A stretch of DNA of 64,000 nt from Epiperipatus broadwayi (Eukaryota; Onychophora; Udeonychophora; Euonychophora; Peripatidae), in assembly GCA_028023455.1 (NCBI GenBank), contig JAQFVV010012400.1, forward strand, positions 14,329,748 to 14,393,747, in the 5' to 3' direction. A model generated the notes under the pieces. It searched no databases. It was not told the origin of the DNA and worked only from the letters and a program-made list of their open reading frames with translations. Positions 1-11,194 of this stretch are shown here, piece by piece (position 1 is the first letter of the stretch; each line of letters begins with the position of its first letter). The translations under genes were made by a program, and so were the position numbers.

Positions 1-889
1 TTTGTCTCTCTAGTTTTACATTAACACGTAACTTACACCTTACTAATCGATGATCACTTCCTGTGTTAAATTTATTAAGAACATTACAATCTTGAAATAT
101 GTATTTTCTGTTAGTCAAAATATAATCCAATTCTGCTGTACCTTCATTTGGATGCTTCCATGTCCATTTCCTTTTAACATTTTTCTCAAAAAATGAATTC
201 ATAATATAAAGTTTTTCTTTTTCTGCAAATTCCACAAGTCTATGTCCTCTCTCATTTCTATTACCATAACCAAAATTACCTACAGCAATTTCATCTTTCA
301 TTTGTCTACCAATTCTAGCATTAAAGTCGCCCATAACAATTTTAAAATGTTGTTTACTCTGATCAAAAGCCTTTTGTACATCCATATAAAAATCTTCTAC
401 TACTTCATCACTATGAGAACTTGTTGGGGCATAAACCTGAATTATCTGCATTTGGTATCTGCTATTAAGTTGTATAACTAATCTTGCCACTCTGTCCGAT
501 ACACCATCAATCTCCACAATATTGTTCTTCCACTTTTTATTTATAATGAATCCTACTCCACTTGTATTTCCAATATGTGTGCCTTTATAATAGAGTATAT
601 GTCCACTTTTTAAATCAATTGTTTCTTCTCCTTTTCTTCTAACTTCACAAAGTCCAATAATGTCCCATTTAATATAAGACAGTTCTTCTTCTAATTCTTG
701 CAATCTTCCTTCACTTGAAAGTGATCTGCAGTTGTAAGTACCTAAATAAAAAGTCATCATCAAATGGCAGCCTGGGTCCGCAATCAGAGGATTCTTAGCA
801 CCCTCCGCCTTCGGCCACCAACCGCTGCCTTGGTTGGTGACTTTACAGCCTCCTGGGAATAAGGGCCATGCTTTATTTTTGTCTGTCAT
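1..889 (-). CDS. LINE endonuclease domain (EEP family), 5' part of a retrotransposon ORF, runs off the window
   Basis: An uninterrupted reading frame starts at ATG 889 and stays open for 296 codons to the window edge, so it is partial. It reads as an endonuclease/exonuclease/phosphatase domain of the kind often annotated in genomes as craniofacial development protein 2-like, which is the endonuclease of RTE-like non-LTR retrotransposons. Visible motifs in order: YNC with Asn53, GLCEVRR with catalytic Glu82, VYAPT with Tyr153, GDFNAR with Asp188/Asn190, the LDYIL block near residue 255, and GSDHRLV with Asp279/His280. An alternative start is Met44/Met45, just before the first domain strand. 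The enzyme would nick target DNA for target-primed reverse transcription. The reverse transcriptase would lie to the left, outside the window. All catalytic motifs are intact and no frame break is seen, which suggests a fairly recent copy. Domain identity is confident; clade assignment is inference. Confidence 0.85.
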   Translation of the reverse strand, partial: MTDKNKAWPLFPGGCKVTNQGSGWWPKAEGAKNPLIADPGCHLMMTFYLGTYNCRSLSSEGRLQELEEELSYIKWDIIGLCEVRRKGEETIDLKSGHILYYKGTHIGNTSGVGFIINKKWKNNIVEIDGVSDRVARLVIQLNSRYQMQIIQVYAPTSSHSDEVVEDFYMDVQKAFDQSKQHFKIVMGDFNARIGRQMKDEIAVGNFGYGNRNERGHRLVEFAEKEKLYIMNSFFEKNVKRKWTWKHPNEGTAELDYILTNRKYIFQDCNVLNKFNTGSDHRLVRCKLRVNVKLERQ

Positions 890-1215
890 AATTGTATATA
901 TGTATTGGAAAAATATTTATCATTTACACAAACATTCATTCTGCCTTATCAGACACTGAGAAGAAAGACCATGGTGTTTCTTGATCTTAAAGTCAGAGGT
1001 AAAAAGCCAATAAACTCACCATGCTGGCTAATGCGTGTTGGTGAGCAGCCCATCCATGTTCGTATACTATATGAATAATCACATAGTAATAACAGCTGCA
1101 ATGACAAGAACGTATGGAGTGGACATTAGGAATTTGCCCTGCTCAGTTCCTTTAAGGCCTCCAAGAGGAATCAAAGGGTCTCCTTTCAGTTAATAGCAAA
1201 CTCCTTTCTGCAGCC
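890..1215 (-). other. Probable 5' leader of the LINE, truncated against the gypsy LTR
   Basis: This stretch lies between the LINE start codon and the first gypsy LTR. It is visibly less AT-rich than the surrounding intron and has no open frame of note, which fits a LINE 5' untranslated region. It ends abruptly where the LTR begins, and I do not see it continue beyond the far LTR at 13547. The order of the two insertions is therefore unclear. Confidence 0.4.
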
Positions 1216-3562
1216 CCATTTAAAGTAATTAGTTATAACTTCTAAATATTACTAACATTATTATAAATATTTAATGGAATTCAATGAGTGAGAGTCAGTA
1301 AGACACAACGCATGAGTAATTATTAAAACATAATAATTTTATAAATATAACAATTTAATTTACATTAGAAAACATAGCACAGATTTAATGCGGTTATTAC
1401 TTTGCATATAAGCAACTGATTTAGTATGCTAATGAGTTATAGTATAATAATAAATTAATGTTATCAATGCGGTGATCATTACTTTAAGTAATGATAAGGA
1501 CGTTTACAAATTCATCTCTAAAGAGAGGTTTACTCTTGATATGATAGTTAATAATTTATCGTTTATGAGCATATTTGGGCCTGTACAAATGAGGAATGGG
1601 TTAACCTAATAAGTTTTACTGTGACAATCCTAAAATATTCGACTAATTATTAAATGAGTGGTTTACAAACATCACTGCGCCACGTCTTATAAATAATATG
1701 AGAACTACCCATAAAAGAACTCGCAGTGCTAACTATAATGACAGCATTTAAAATGGAGAAGATGTCCGTCTTTGGACTGGAAGGCTTTATCACATATATG
1801 ATTCCGCTTGTATTTATCACAAGGCGATATTCGAAAATATGAGTGGTAAGGATTCCATGGTACGCCCTCCAATGTTTCACATGCAGAGCCTTAATACTCT
1901 AATGTTTATCCTGAGATCGGTTATACCAAACCTCATTCCTATACGAGTTACGTGAAGAAAATCCGGAGTTCGGATGAGTAAATATGATAAAGCAAAATAT
2001 AATTCTTTAAAATGCTATCATAAGTAAGCAACGCGAATATGGCTTAAGTCTTAAATGACTAATGAAATAATTTAAGCTTAAATAAAGCAATAATAGCATG
2101 CGTAACGCCATGATAAAATAATAACCCACTCAGCATCGTACGTATAACTTTAATAAATTTAGGATGTCGAATATAGAAGAGGGAAAAATATTATTTTTCC
2201 TATTTAACAAGCCCAAGTATTCCTAAACGACAATATATTATAATTAATTTAACTCTTAATGGCGTATAAGTAATAAATAGTTATTAAAATATATTAATAA
2301 TCAAATTTATTAAAAGAACATAAATTGCATTTAAATATCGATAGTGATATGATTTTTAAACAATCCGCCATTAAGCATAATTTCAAAATATTTAACCGAG
2401 CGAACAGCGTTCAATAAGAAATTTTACGTTTAACTATTTAAATATTCCAAAAATATCGGAATGATGATTGAAATAATATAAGTTCGCTAGATTAAAACAT
2501 TAGCATACTAAAACTAATTTAATAAGATATATATTTAAAATAAGTTTTGCCGCATGAAATAAAATAATTAGAGTGTGAAACTTTAAAAGCTAATGATAGA
2601 TTTAAAGTACATAATTCTGTGCTTAGCGTTTCAAAGAACAAGTTTAAAACTTAAGAGAGAAAATCACAAATTTAACGATAATTAAGTTTATAGTCAGTTA
2701 TAAAATAAATAAAGATTACATTCTGATTACAATTAAGATTTAGGAAAGAAATGAAGTGAGGAGAATTAAGAGTTCATTCTTCGGCAAAACGGATTACCTT
2801 TAGAAGTTATGGTGGCCACTTATAATAATGTATACGAAGTTTAGCAAGGCACAATATTAATAAAATAATGGTAGGCATCTTCCAATATTCTTTTACAATT
2901 AAACATAACAGTTCTCAAGTAGCGATGGCATAGCAGGAAGGCAGGACAGAGACGATTTAAGATCAGGGAGGCAAATTCCTTTTACTCACAGTCCATTTTG
3001 TTTCCACTCTCTACACAAATACCAGAGAGAAGAGTGATTTGAACTCCTTCCATGCGTTCCTAGAACTTCTGCTCCTCCTATACTTGAAATTTAGCAATAT
3101 TGGAAGATGTAAACAATACGTTCCAGAAAGCATTATTTAAACGTATTTTTAAAATTGCAAATAACTTTAAAATATGATTTTTGGTTTGACTTGAAATAGT
3201 TAAATGAGAATGACCATTTTTAAATTGTAATAATACTTTTTAGAATTTTCTGGCATTGCTTTAGCTCTACATTAATTGTATTTATTTTTATATCTGTAAT
3301 ACATATACGCACATACACAATTATCTAAGTGAAGGGAATTTACAAGCTTGAAAATAAAATATACTTAAGCTAAAATAATAATTCAACTGGTTACACATAA
3401 CCATTTCTTAAATAAACAGGGTGGAAGTTATACGTGTATATGTGTGTGCTTAACATTCCTAGATGACCAAATAAACATATAAACTGGTTCAAACCCTACT
3501 TTAAAGGTATGTAATGTCATCAGGCAGTGAAGTTAAATATGTACTACAGATTTACCACTTCA
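1216..3562 (-). repeat. 3' LTR of the gypsy element
   Basis: This 2,347-bp direct repeat matches 11195-13546 nearly base for base. In the sense direction of the element it follows the pol stop at 3831 by about 270 bp. A short frame at 1650-1880 is present in both LTR copies, resembles nothing I know, and is probably not coding. Confidence 0.88.
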
Positions 3563-3830
3563 CATTCCCATAATTAGAGGAACAAACAAAAAAAAATTTG
3601 TTAAAAAAAAAAGATTTTACTTATACCTTTAAAAATTGTTATTCCAAGTGGCAAAGAAACACATGGTCAACCCAATAATAATGAATTAGTCTGTCTATTC
3701 CCCACTATTATGTTTATGTCTATACTTCACTTCATAAAATTCCAATCACAATGTACTAATTGGAATCTCCCTATTCTCTTAAGTCCTTTTGAAAATCAAT
3801 GGTCCCTCCTAATATCTCAAACACTTTTTA

Positions 3831-5819
3831 CTATTCTTTCCCTGGGTCAGGCGGTATATATGGCTTTAATTGGCACGCATTGTAAGTGCCTTTAATTACT
3901 TCTCCTTCTCTTAAAAGGAAAGCATTTTCCCCACATTTCTTCTTAATTATATAAGGACCTTTATATAAAGGGAAAAATTTGTGGAACTCTTGGCGTGTGA
4001 CATTACTGCGCTTAGGAACTTTAAGCCACACTTGATCTCCTTCACAAAATCTATGATGAGGAATATGCCCCTTCCTAATTCTAATTTTGGCCATATGAGC
4101 TAACCTTGATCGAGCATGTTGCTGGTCACATTTTTGATCAATACAAACATCCTCATTTGGTAAGGATTTGAAAATCTCTGGGCATGGTTTGCCAAAGTGA
4201 AGACGCCTTGGTGTAAAACCTGTTGATTCATTAACTGATTGGTTAATAAAATCTGTTATCTTCTTGGTATTGTTGACCCAACCTCTATGATTCTCAGAAG
4301 TATAGGTGCGGAATAGTCGGTTTATCTCTTTCATTACACGCTCACATGGGTTAGATTGGGGGTTTCGAACCGATGTGAGACGATGTGTTAGTCCTTGTCG
4401 AAGAATCCAGGCTCTCCACTCCTTGGATGTGAATGCGGAACCATGGTCTGATAGCAAAATAACAGGTTTACCTACTTCAGGGAATTGTTTGTTTTGTAAA
4501 ACCCGAATCACATTTCTGGAATCTGCTCGTGGTACCGGATATGCTTGAACATATTTAGAGAAAACATCATAAGTAACTAACAGATACTGGAAGTGTCTAA
4601 ATCTGGGCAAAGGACCATAGTGATCTATAGCCAATAATTCATTTGGCTTGGAAGCAACAATAGGAATGACTGTCCCTGCATACGATTTCGTAAGGTGCTT
4701 TGATTTTGCACATAAGGAACACCCTCTTAATATGGTCAAAATTTGAGCATACATTCCAGGCCAATAAAACCTTCGTCTCACTGCCTCTTCTGTTTTTCTG
4801 GGTCCATAATGTCCAAGACTTTGATGAGTTGCATTTATAATTTGTTTCCTCATGCGGTGTGGTACCACGATTTTCCATGGATTGTCTTCTTTGTTTGTCC
4901 TAATATGTAATATTCCTTCCCTTATTTGATACCGACTTATCCTTTTGGCACTCAGTTTGGAAACATTTTCTTTTCTTTTCCTTAACACCGCAGGAATGAT
5001 ATTTCCATATTGGAGATCCCTTTTTTGCCAATATCTTATATTCTTTAAATCAGACTCAACGGATATCTCATTAGCTGTGACCATTACCTTAGCAGTTTGA
5101 TCGATAAGTTCCGGATTCTGAAGTGACATTGGTATGGGATTCCGGCTTAATATATCTGCCACTATATTTTCATGGCCTGGGCAATAAACTATACTATAGT
5201 TAAATTTTTGTAAAATGAGGCTCCACCTTATGAGCCTTTCATTTGTAAGGAAACTTTTATTTAAGAATTCCAAACATTTGTGATCCGTGACTATGATAAC
5301 TTCAGATCCCAAGAGAAATTGCCGAAACTTTTGGCATGCCCAAACAATGGCAAGTGTTTCTTGTTCGGTCGTAGTATAATTATTCTCTGCTCCTTTTAAT
5401 GTCCTGCTACAAAAATATAAAACCTCATGTTTTCCTTCCTCATCCACTTGAAACAGTACAGCTCCCAAACCTTTCTTACTGCTGTCAGTCTGGACATAGA
5501 ATGGACGATTAAAGTTAGGATGATGAAGTATCACAGTGTCAAGAAATTTCCTTTTAATATTAGAAAACTCTTGGTCATGTATGTTGCTCCAATTCCACTT
5601 TTGCCCCTTCCGTAGTAACTCTACCATGTTGGATGTTTCTTGAGCAAAACCAGGATAAAATTTGTGGTAGAAATTACATAAACCCAAGAAAGATCGAATA
5701 TGTTTGCGAGTAGTTGGGCATGGAAAATCCTCTATTGCCTTAATTTTATCTGGGTGTGCTCGTATTCCTTGCTCACCAATTAGATGGCCCAAGAAAGCTA
5801 TTTCCCTGAGACCAAACAA
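3831..5819 (-). pseudogene. gypsy pol, C-terminal part: RT thumb, RNase H, integrase
   Basis: This 662-codon frame begins mid-domain, so its first Met is not a true start. Residues 1-60 are the RT thumb region (FLGLCNFY). RNase H follows with YVQTD (Asp112), Glu154 in the TTEQE block, VTDH (Asp179) and ADILSR (Asp222). The integrase has a complete HHCC zinc finger (His332, His337, Cys367, Cys370), then the DDE core: AIDHYGP (Asp399), LLSDHGSAF (Asp458) and Glu493, with the usual 34-residue gap between the last two. The C-terminal part has a GDQVWLK/GPYII block typical of gypsy integrase tails. The half is internally intact, but it is separated from the RT palm by a frame break near 5820-5840 inside a run of A's (T's on the + strand). 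It acts in the nucleus, integrating the cDNA. Confidence 0.92.
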
Positions 5820-6381
5820 ACTCTTTTTTAAATTTATGGAAATGTTCTTTTTTTACACTCCTTAAAAAACATTTCTAAATATTTTAAATGTTCCAATGGA
5901 TTCTTAGATGCAATCACGATGTCATCAACATATGAAACCAAATGTTTTTGCAAGTCTTCTGACAAAACTTGGCTTAGACATCTCACAAGTCCGGCTCCAC
6001 TATTTATGTCCGAATGGCACTCTTTTGAACACGAGTTTGCCCATTATAACGGAATGCTGTGTATTTATGGTCTCGTGGATCTAAAACCATTTGCCAATAA
6101 CTAGCAGTAAGATCTACGGTAGAAAACAGGCATTTGCCCGCTAACTTTACAAATAATTCTTGTGCTGAAGGAGGTATGTCCCGCTCCGGAATAGTCATAC
6201 TATTCAACTTCCGGGCATCTAAGCACAATCGAAGAGTACCATTTTTCTTTTTAACAACTACCAATGGATTATTATATGGTGAAGGGCTTCTCTCAATGAT
6301 ATTCCACTCAACCATTTGACGGATTTGTTTTTCAACTTCCTCGTGGTACTGGAACGGAATTGGATAGGTCCGTGTTTGCAC
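5820..6381 (-). pseudogene. gypsy reverse transcriptase fingers and palm, frame-broken
   Basis: Codons 6381-6004 carry the RT N-terminal block (RSPSPYNNPLVVVKKKNG, LCLDARKLN, FSTVDLTASYWQM, YTAFRYNG). The palm continues in other frames, with the catalytic YVDD box at 5921-5932. At least two frame changes separate the pieces, near 6000-6050 and near 5835, and both lie at or beside short A or T runs. There is also a break between this fragment and the protease frame near 6381-6427. As sequenced it cannot give a continuous polymerase. Confidence 0.85.
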
Positions 6382-6426
6382 ATACGAATTTTCCTTAACA
6401 CGAATCCGGCATGTGTAACCCTTTAT

Positions 6427-6999
6427 TTATCCTGGGACAGTTGAAAATATTTGTCTATTCTCCATCAAGATTTTTGCCAATTGATCTCGATCCTTAAGCT
6501 CAGTTAGAGTAGATCCATCAACCTTTTCCATAATCAATGCAGTATCGACAGGTTGTGTTAAACATCCCACCTTCAATGCTGGAGGTTCATTTTCTGTATT
6601 GAACTTTACAAGTTTGCCCTTTATCACACACATCCTCTCTGGAAAATTTATAATACATTGTTGCTGGGTTAAGAAATCAGTTCCCAAAACCATTTCATGT
6701 ATAAGTCCAGCAACAACCAGAAATGAGTGTCCTATTAATTCTTCACATAACCTCACCTCTAACCAAATTTGGTGGTTTTCAGTGGTGACCCTTCTTCCAT
6801 TGGCTAGCATTAAGTGTATAGGGTGCGTTGGAAGTTCCATTATATTTTTCTCTTGGCTACTGTACCTGATGAACCATGATTTTGAAATGAGAGACACTTG
6901 ACTCCCAGAGTCTAGTAATGCAAGAATGTTATGGGTTCCTACACTAACATTCACAGTTGGATATAGGTTCTGGACTCCATTTGTTTTTGGTTGGTCCAT
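6427..6999 (-). CDS. gypsy aspartic protease region
   Basis: This 190-codon frame carries a retroviral-type aspartic protease: ALLDSGSQVSLIS with the catalytic Asp30-Ser-Gly, and a later block MVLGTDFLTQQ matching the second conserved strand (the usual G(T/M)DFL). The enzyme processes the gag-pol polyprotein inside particles. It lies between gag and RT as expected for Ty3/gypsy. The Met at 6999 is not necessarily the start, because in these elements the protease usually belongs to a longer gag-pol or pol frame. Stop codons lie just upstream in this frame. Confidence 0.85.
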   Translation of the reverse strand: MDQPKTNGVQNLYPTVNVSVGTHNILALLDSGSQVSLISKSWFIRYSSQEKNIMELPTHPIHLMLANGRRVTTENHQIWLEVRLCEELIGHSFLVVAGLIHEMVLGTDFLTQQQCIINFPERMCVIKGKLVKFNTENEPPALKVGCLTQPVDTALIMEKVDGSTLTELKDRDQLAKILMENRQIFSTVPG

Positions 7000-7083
7000 T
7001 TTGTGAATGAGTGTAGTAATGGGGTTATTATCATAAGTCGATTTGTTCCTTTTTTCCTCTGGGGTGCCGCAGAAAGGAACGGC

Positions 7084-8080
7084 CTAACGGGACCCCTTGA
7101 AGTTTTCCGACATCTTTCCTTTTAACGCAGTTTGGTTTTGTTGAGTTCTTCGGTTATAATTCCTACTTTCATTGTTCATCCTAATCATCTGGACTCTGGG
7201 CTCATCCACCCTTCGTAACTTCTCTGGTGGTTCTGGGGTAAGGTGACCATAATCAATAGAGGTCAGGAAATGTGTCATTTGTTCCACATCTGTGATCTGG
7301 CTTCCTAACATCATTTTCTGGATCCATGGTGGCATGTTATGACGGATGGTCCTAATAATTCGAGCATCGGAATAAGCAAATGCTGTTAAAGACCTAAATC
7401 TGGCAACTTGATGCACAAAAAACTGAGTATGAGTCTCTCTAGGGCTAGGCTTATATTTTTCTGTAGACAATCTTGTCACTCTTCATTCCAATAACTCTGA
7501 AGGAGAGCTGCTCTATAATCCCCAAAGGTCCGAGGCTTTTCTTGCAAGGAGTTCCACCAGTTCTTTGCTGTTCCCTTTAAATAATGGCTCGCAATGGCTA
7601 CCTGTTCTTCATGACTGGCAGGATTAAAAAAAACAGCTCCTTAAGACTTCCCAAGTGCTCTTGTGGGCTGTCTCCGGGGTCTCCACGAAAATGTTGAATT
7701 TGTATAAATTTTGCCATGTTATAATTTCCTCTCATATTAAATGGGCAATTATTTACATCATGACTCCTCTCTGCAATAACTGGCTCACTACTCACCATCA
7801 TATTCCCAAGTTCCATTTCCGGTTGTTTTCTAAAATCTCCCTGTGGTGGATACTTATGTTCTGGCTCTAGATGCATTGCCTTAACTGGACGGTTCACTTC
7901 ACCTTGTTCTTCCAATATTCCTTTTGGTACCAATTGGATCTGTTCCAATTCCTTGTGGAGACCTTCCACAGTGTCTTTAAGATCCAATTGTATTTTCATT
8001 TGGGTTTCTTGAAGTGTGTTCTTAATTTCATTTATCTCCTTTTCTGATGTCTCGTAGTCATGTTTAGCCTTTTCACTCAT
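7084..8080 (-). pseudogene. gypsy gag, capsid part, split by frame breaks
   Basis: Two frames (8080-7598 and 7479-7084) and the sequence between them form the middle and end of gag. The block FIQIQHFRGDPGDSPQEHL followed by a tryptophan-rich stretch near 7550-7590 matches the retrotransposon gag (capsid) signature. The segment around 7480-7600 continues in another frame, so there are at least two breaks. I see no CCHC zinc knuckle near the end (7084-7200), only a basic Asn/Arg/Gln-rich tail, so nucleic-acid binding may be through basic residues. Confidence 0.75.
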
Positions 8081-8098
8081 CTCATAAAGTTGGATTTT

Positions 8099-8863
8099 TT
8101 ATCTCCCCTGAGCTACCTGAATATCTTTTAATTGTCCCTCGTGTTTTGTTACCTCCTGTTGTGCTACTTTTAATATTGATTCGGACTGCTGAAATTGCTC
8201 ATGAATCTGTTGATAATCCTCTTTTATTCCTTCTATAGCAAGTGTTTTTTTCTCATCAATTTGTTTAACCCATTCTTCCATCTTCTGTTGTTTTTCAGCT
8301 TGCCTTTCTAATAAACCCTGCATCATCTTCCGGAATTCTTCAACTTCTTTCTTCCTTTCTTCAGCTTCTTTCTTCTGTTTTTCAGCTTGGTCCTTTAATA
8401 GGCCTTCCGTCTTTTCAGCTTGGTCCTTTAATAGACCTTCCATCTTCTCCTGGAATTCTTCAGCTTCTTTCTTCTGTTTTTCAGCTTGGTCCTTTAATAG
8501 GCCCTCCGTCTTTCCAGCTTGGTCCTTTAATAGACCTTCTGTCTTCTTCTGGGATTCTTCCGCTTGAGTCTTCTGTTCCTTTAATAAGCTCTGCATCATC
8601 ATGAATAACTGGTGGTTACTGTCCATGACCCCTGGTCCCTTGTTCATATTTCCTAATAAAAGCTCTGGCTCCTTGAATGTAATTTCTGGGCTTAGAACAT
8701 CCACTGAATTGGCATCCCCTAAAAAATCTTGTTCCAACTCCCCATTACTGCTTCCATTCTCATCTTCTAATTTGTTAATCTCTTCTGAATCTCCGTATCC
8801 ATATTCTTCACTACTTATTTCATATTGTTTCATTTTACTGATATCGCTAACTCTATGACTCAT
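8099..8863 (-). CDS. gypsy gag N-terminal coiled-coil region
   Basis: This 254-codon frame begins at Met 8863 and is dominated by heptad-like Glu/Lys/Gln-rich sequence. An internal repeat of about 8-15 residues around LLKDQAEK occurs at least four times (DNA near 8380-8560), so this is a long coiled coil. Such extensions precede the capsid in many invertebrate Ty3/gypsy gags. The first 60 residues are acidic and rich in Ser/Glu. A frame break at about 8080-8099 separates it from the capsid part. Met 8863 is the likely gag start because stops precede it in frame and no upstream homologous sequence is visible. Confidence 0.75.
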   Translation of the reverse strand: MSHRVSDISKMKQYEISSEEYGYGDSEEINKLEDENGSSNGELEQDFLGDANSVDVLSPEITFKEPELLLGNMNKGPGVMDSNHQLFMMMQSLLKEQKTQAEESQKKTEGLLKDQAGKTEGLLKDQAEKQKKEAEEFQEKMEGLLKDQAEKTEGLLKDQAEKQKKEAEERKKEVEEFRKMMQGLLERQAEKQQKMEEWVKQIDEKKTLAIEGIKEDYQQIHEQFQQSESILKVAQQEVTKHEGQLKDIQVAQGR

Positions 8864-9855
8864 TATTATTTGCTATGGGTTATACGCCTATCCCTTTTCC
8901 TCAATCGCCTCTATACTACCATTTCCCACCATACCTACTACTTTCTTCCTGCCCTGCCTAACTTATATGATGCCCAACCACTTTATTATTTATGCCTACT
9001 CTTCTCACTACTTGAATCTGCCTATATCATTTAAGCTATATATTATAAAATTATTAACTATTAATTCTATAACACAAAATATATTTAAAAATTACCATGC
9101 CTTTACTTCTTTTGCCACTTTCCATCTGTTCTCTTTGCACCTGGAATTGACTAAAAATCTTTATTAGTAAATTGATAATACAAAGTATAACAGAAAGCCA
9201 AAGCAAAGTATGATTTTCTCTCTTTTAAATATTTGCTTGCATTTGAATCTCACTCAATGTAAGTTATGTTAACACATGAACTTACCGGTTGGCAAAATTT
9301 ATAATTGTATAAATACAAGGCGCCATGCCAACACGGCAATATTAATGATTTATTACATAATATTTAGGTTATTCATGCTCACAGAAATGGATACCAAAAT
9401 TTCCTTTTGCAATGATCAAATAATTCACAACTATTATACTACATAAATATATATTTTATTTTCAATGCTGTTTTGAAATCAGCAAGATATATCCTTATAT
9501 TTATCTCTTTGCAATAATCTGCAACAGCTATAAAATTTATTTCACATAAATAAATTTTATGTATACATAAAATAGTGTTTAAGTTGACTTATGTTACAAT
9601 CCAGCAAAATAAAGCTAAGAAAATATTATGACAATATGCAAGTTATACAACATGGATTGACATATTTAGAATAAAACAATTTATTTCATGAATAGTTATT
9701 ATTTACTACAAACTAACAATGCATGACTAACCTAAGTTTGAATATAGGAATTTAACTCAATTATCTATATCATTTCCAAGAAGCGTGAGGCTATCATAAA
9801 ATGTCAAAATTAATATTCTTCCCAGTAATTTATATTTATCGATATCAACTTTCAC

Positions 9856-10244
9856 TTTCGCTTGCATAAGAATATGTAAACCATTAAAGCATTTTGCCAA
9901 CTACATCTGGCTGCTTGGTCTTACATAAAAGGTCTTCACCTGCTTTGAGGTTACTCTAATAATAAGAAACGAACATTTAAAATATCAACTAGCAAGCAAC
10001 TTTTCTTTTGCTAGCATGAGAACATGTAAACCATTTAAGCATTTTGCCAACTGCATCTGGCTGCTTGGTATTACATAAAAGGGTCTTCACCTGCTTTGAG
10101 GTTACTCTAAGAATCAATGTCATTGAAGCGTAATGTCCACTACATCGGACCGCTTGACATAGAATTCCATTTTTAAGGTCTTCACCTGCTTTGAGGCTAC
10201 TAATAATAGGAAACGAACATTTTAAATATTTGCTAGCAAGCAAT
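9856..10244. repeat. Three tandem copies of a 115-145-bp unit in the gypsy leader
   Basis: The motif ending GGTCTTCACCTGCTTTGAGG recurs near 9931, 10083 and 10170. Each is followed by GGAAACGAACATTT-like or similar sequence and preceded by a TGGCTGCTTGG-type block (divergent in the third). Copies 1 and 2 are close to each other; copy 3 is more diverged in its first half. Confidence 0.75.
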
Positions 10245-10624
10245 ACTTTTAAATTAAAGTTTTTAACATAATATCGATATTGGATACTTCTAAATATCAA
10301 AACTGAGATATACACTACTTAATTTTGACAAAGAAAAAATTATTTCTTTCATCTATTCTACCCCTTGCTCCAATCTACTCTTACTACCTTTCTAACACTT
10401 TAATTTTCTTTCTCCTTATTGTCACGAACACATATTAACAAATGTATAATATATATACACTGAGATAGTACAAGCTACACATATAATTAATTTATATATA
10501 TATTAACTATCTTATTACTTTTTAAATAATTATTTTGACTAACAATACTGTTTTACTCATATAGCTTATGGTATTTAACCAACAAAATTAATTAATGAAC
10601 CTACATTTAGATAATCTTGGAGAC

Positions 10625-10755
10625 ATTAAAATATAAGCCACCAAAAACATAAGCACTTTACAAGGTCTGGTATTTAATTAATATAGACCCCAATGATTGA
10701 GCCAACAACAAGATAAGCAGTCTACAGGGTGTGAGATTTAATTAATCGAGGCCCC
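10625..10755. repeat. Tandem duplication of a ~65-bp unit in the gypsy leader
   Basis: Two adjacent units share ATAAGCA, CTACAGGGT-like and GATTTAATTAAT blocks and end in a GACCCCAA / GGCCCCAA block. This looks like a simple diverged duplication. Confidence 0.6.
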
Positions 10756-11194
10756 AAATGTTTGGGTCGCCAAGCCCAAGAAAGAAAAAAAAATCCTGTA
10801 CCGGTCAGAATTGTATGTTCATTTAACAAGGTTTAGAATCTAAGCAAAAGTACCCTAAATCCACTCATGCCCGAGATACACAGGTCAGGAGCAATCATGA
10901 ATTCTGCCCTATTTGCTCTTCTCTAAAACTATAACATTATAAACAACACTTCTGATGATAACATGAAATTTTATTCATTCTGGTCCCAGAGACACAGCAG
11001 AGAAACATGAGATCTACAGGGTAATTAGTGTAAATAAATAATATCAAATCTTGGCTCAATCAAATATCTTATGTGAAGGGACAATTTATAAATTTTAAAT
11101 GAATTGCACACAGCTAGCATTGCAAAAGAAACATGAATTATAAAATAGTATCCATCCAGAATGAGCAAAGACAGAACAACCCAGAGATAAATGT

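Larger units (their letters stand above)
8864..11194 (-). other. gypsy 5' leader, 2.3 kb, with two tandem-repeat blocks
   Basis: This lies between the 5' LTR and the gag start. It has no convincing ORF; the 108-codon frame at 9989-10315 crosses tandem repeats and is probably chance. It contains the repeats listed at 9856-10244 and 10625-10755. I could not name a primer-binding site next to the LTR at 11194. Confidence 0.6.

Noticed and set aside
1650-1880. 76-codon frame repeated at 11631-11861
   Set aside because: It lies in both gypsy LTRs and is conserved only because the LTRs are young; it has no recognisable domain.
3562-3831. Envelope gene for the gypsy element, which would make it an errantivirus
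   Set aside because: Only about 270 bp lie between pol and the 3' LTR, with no suitable frame.
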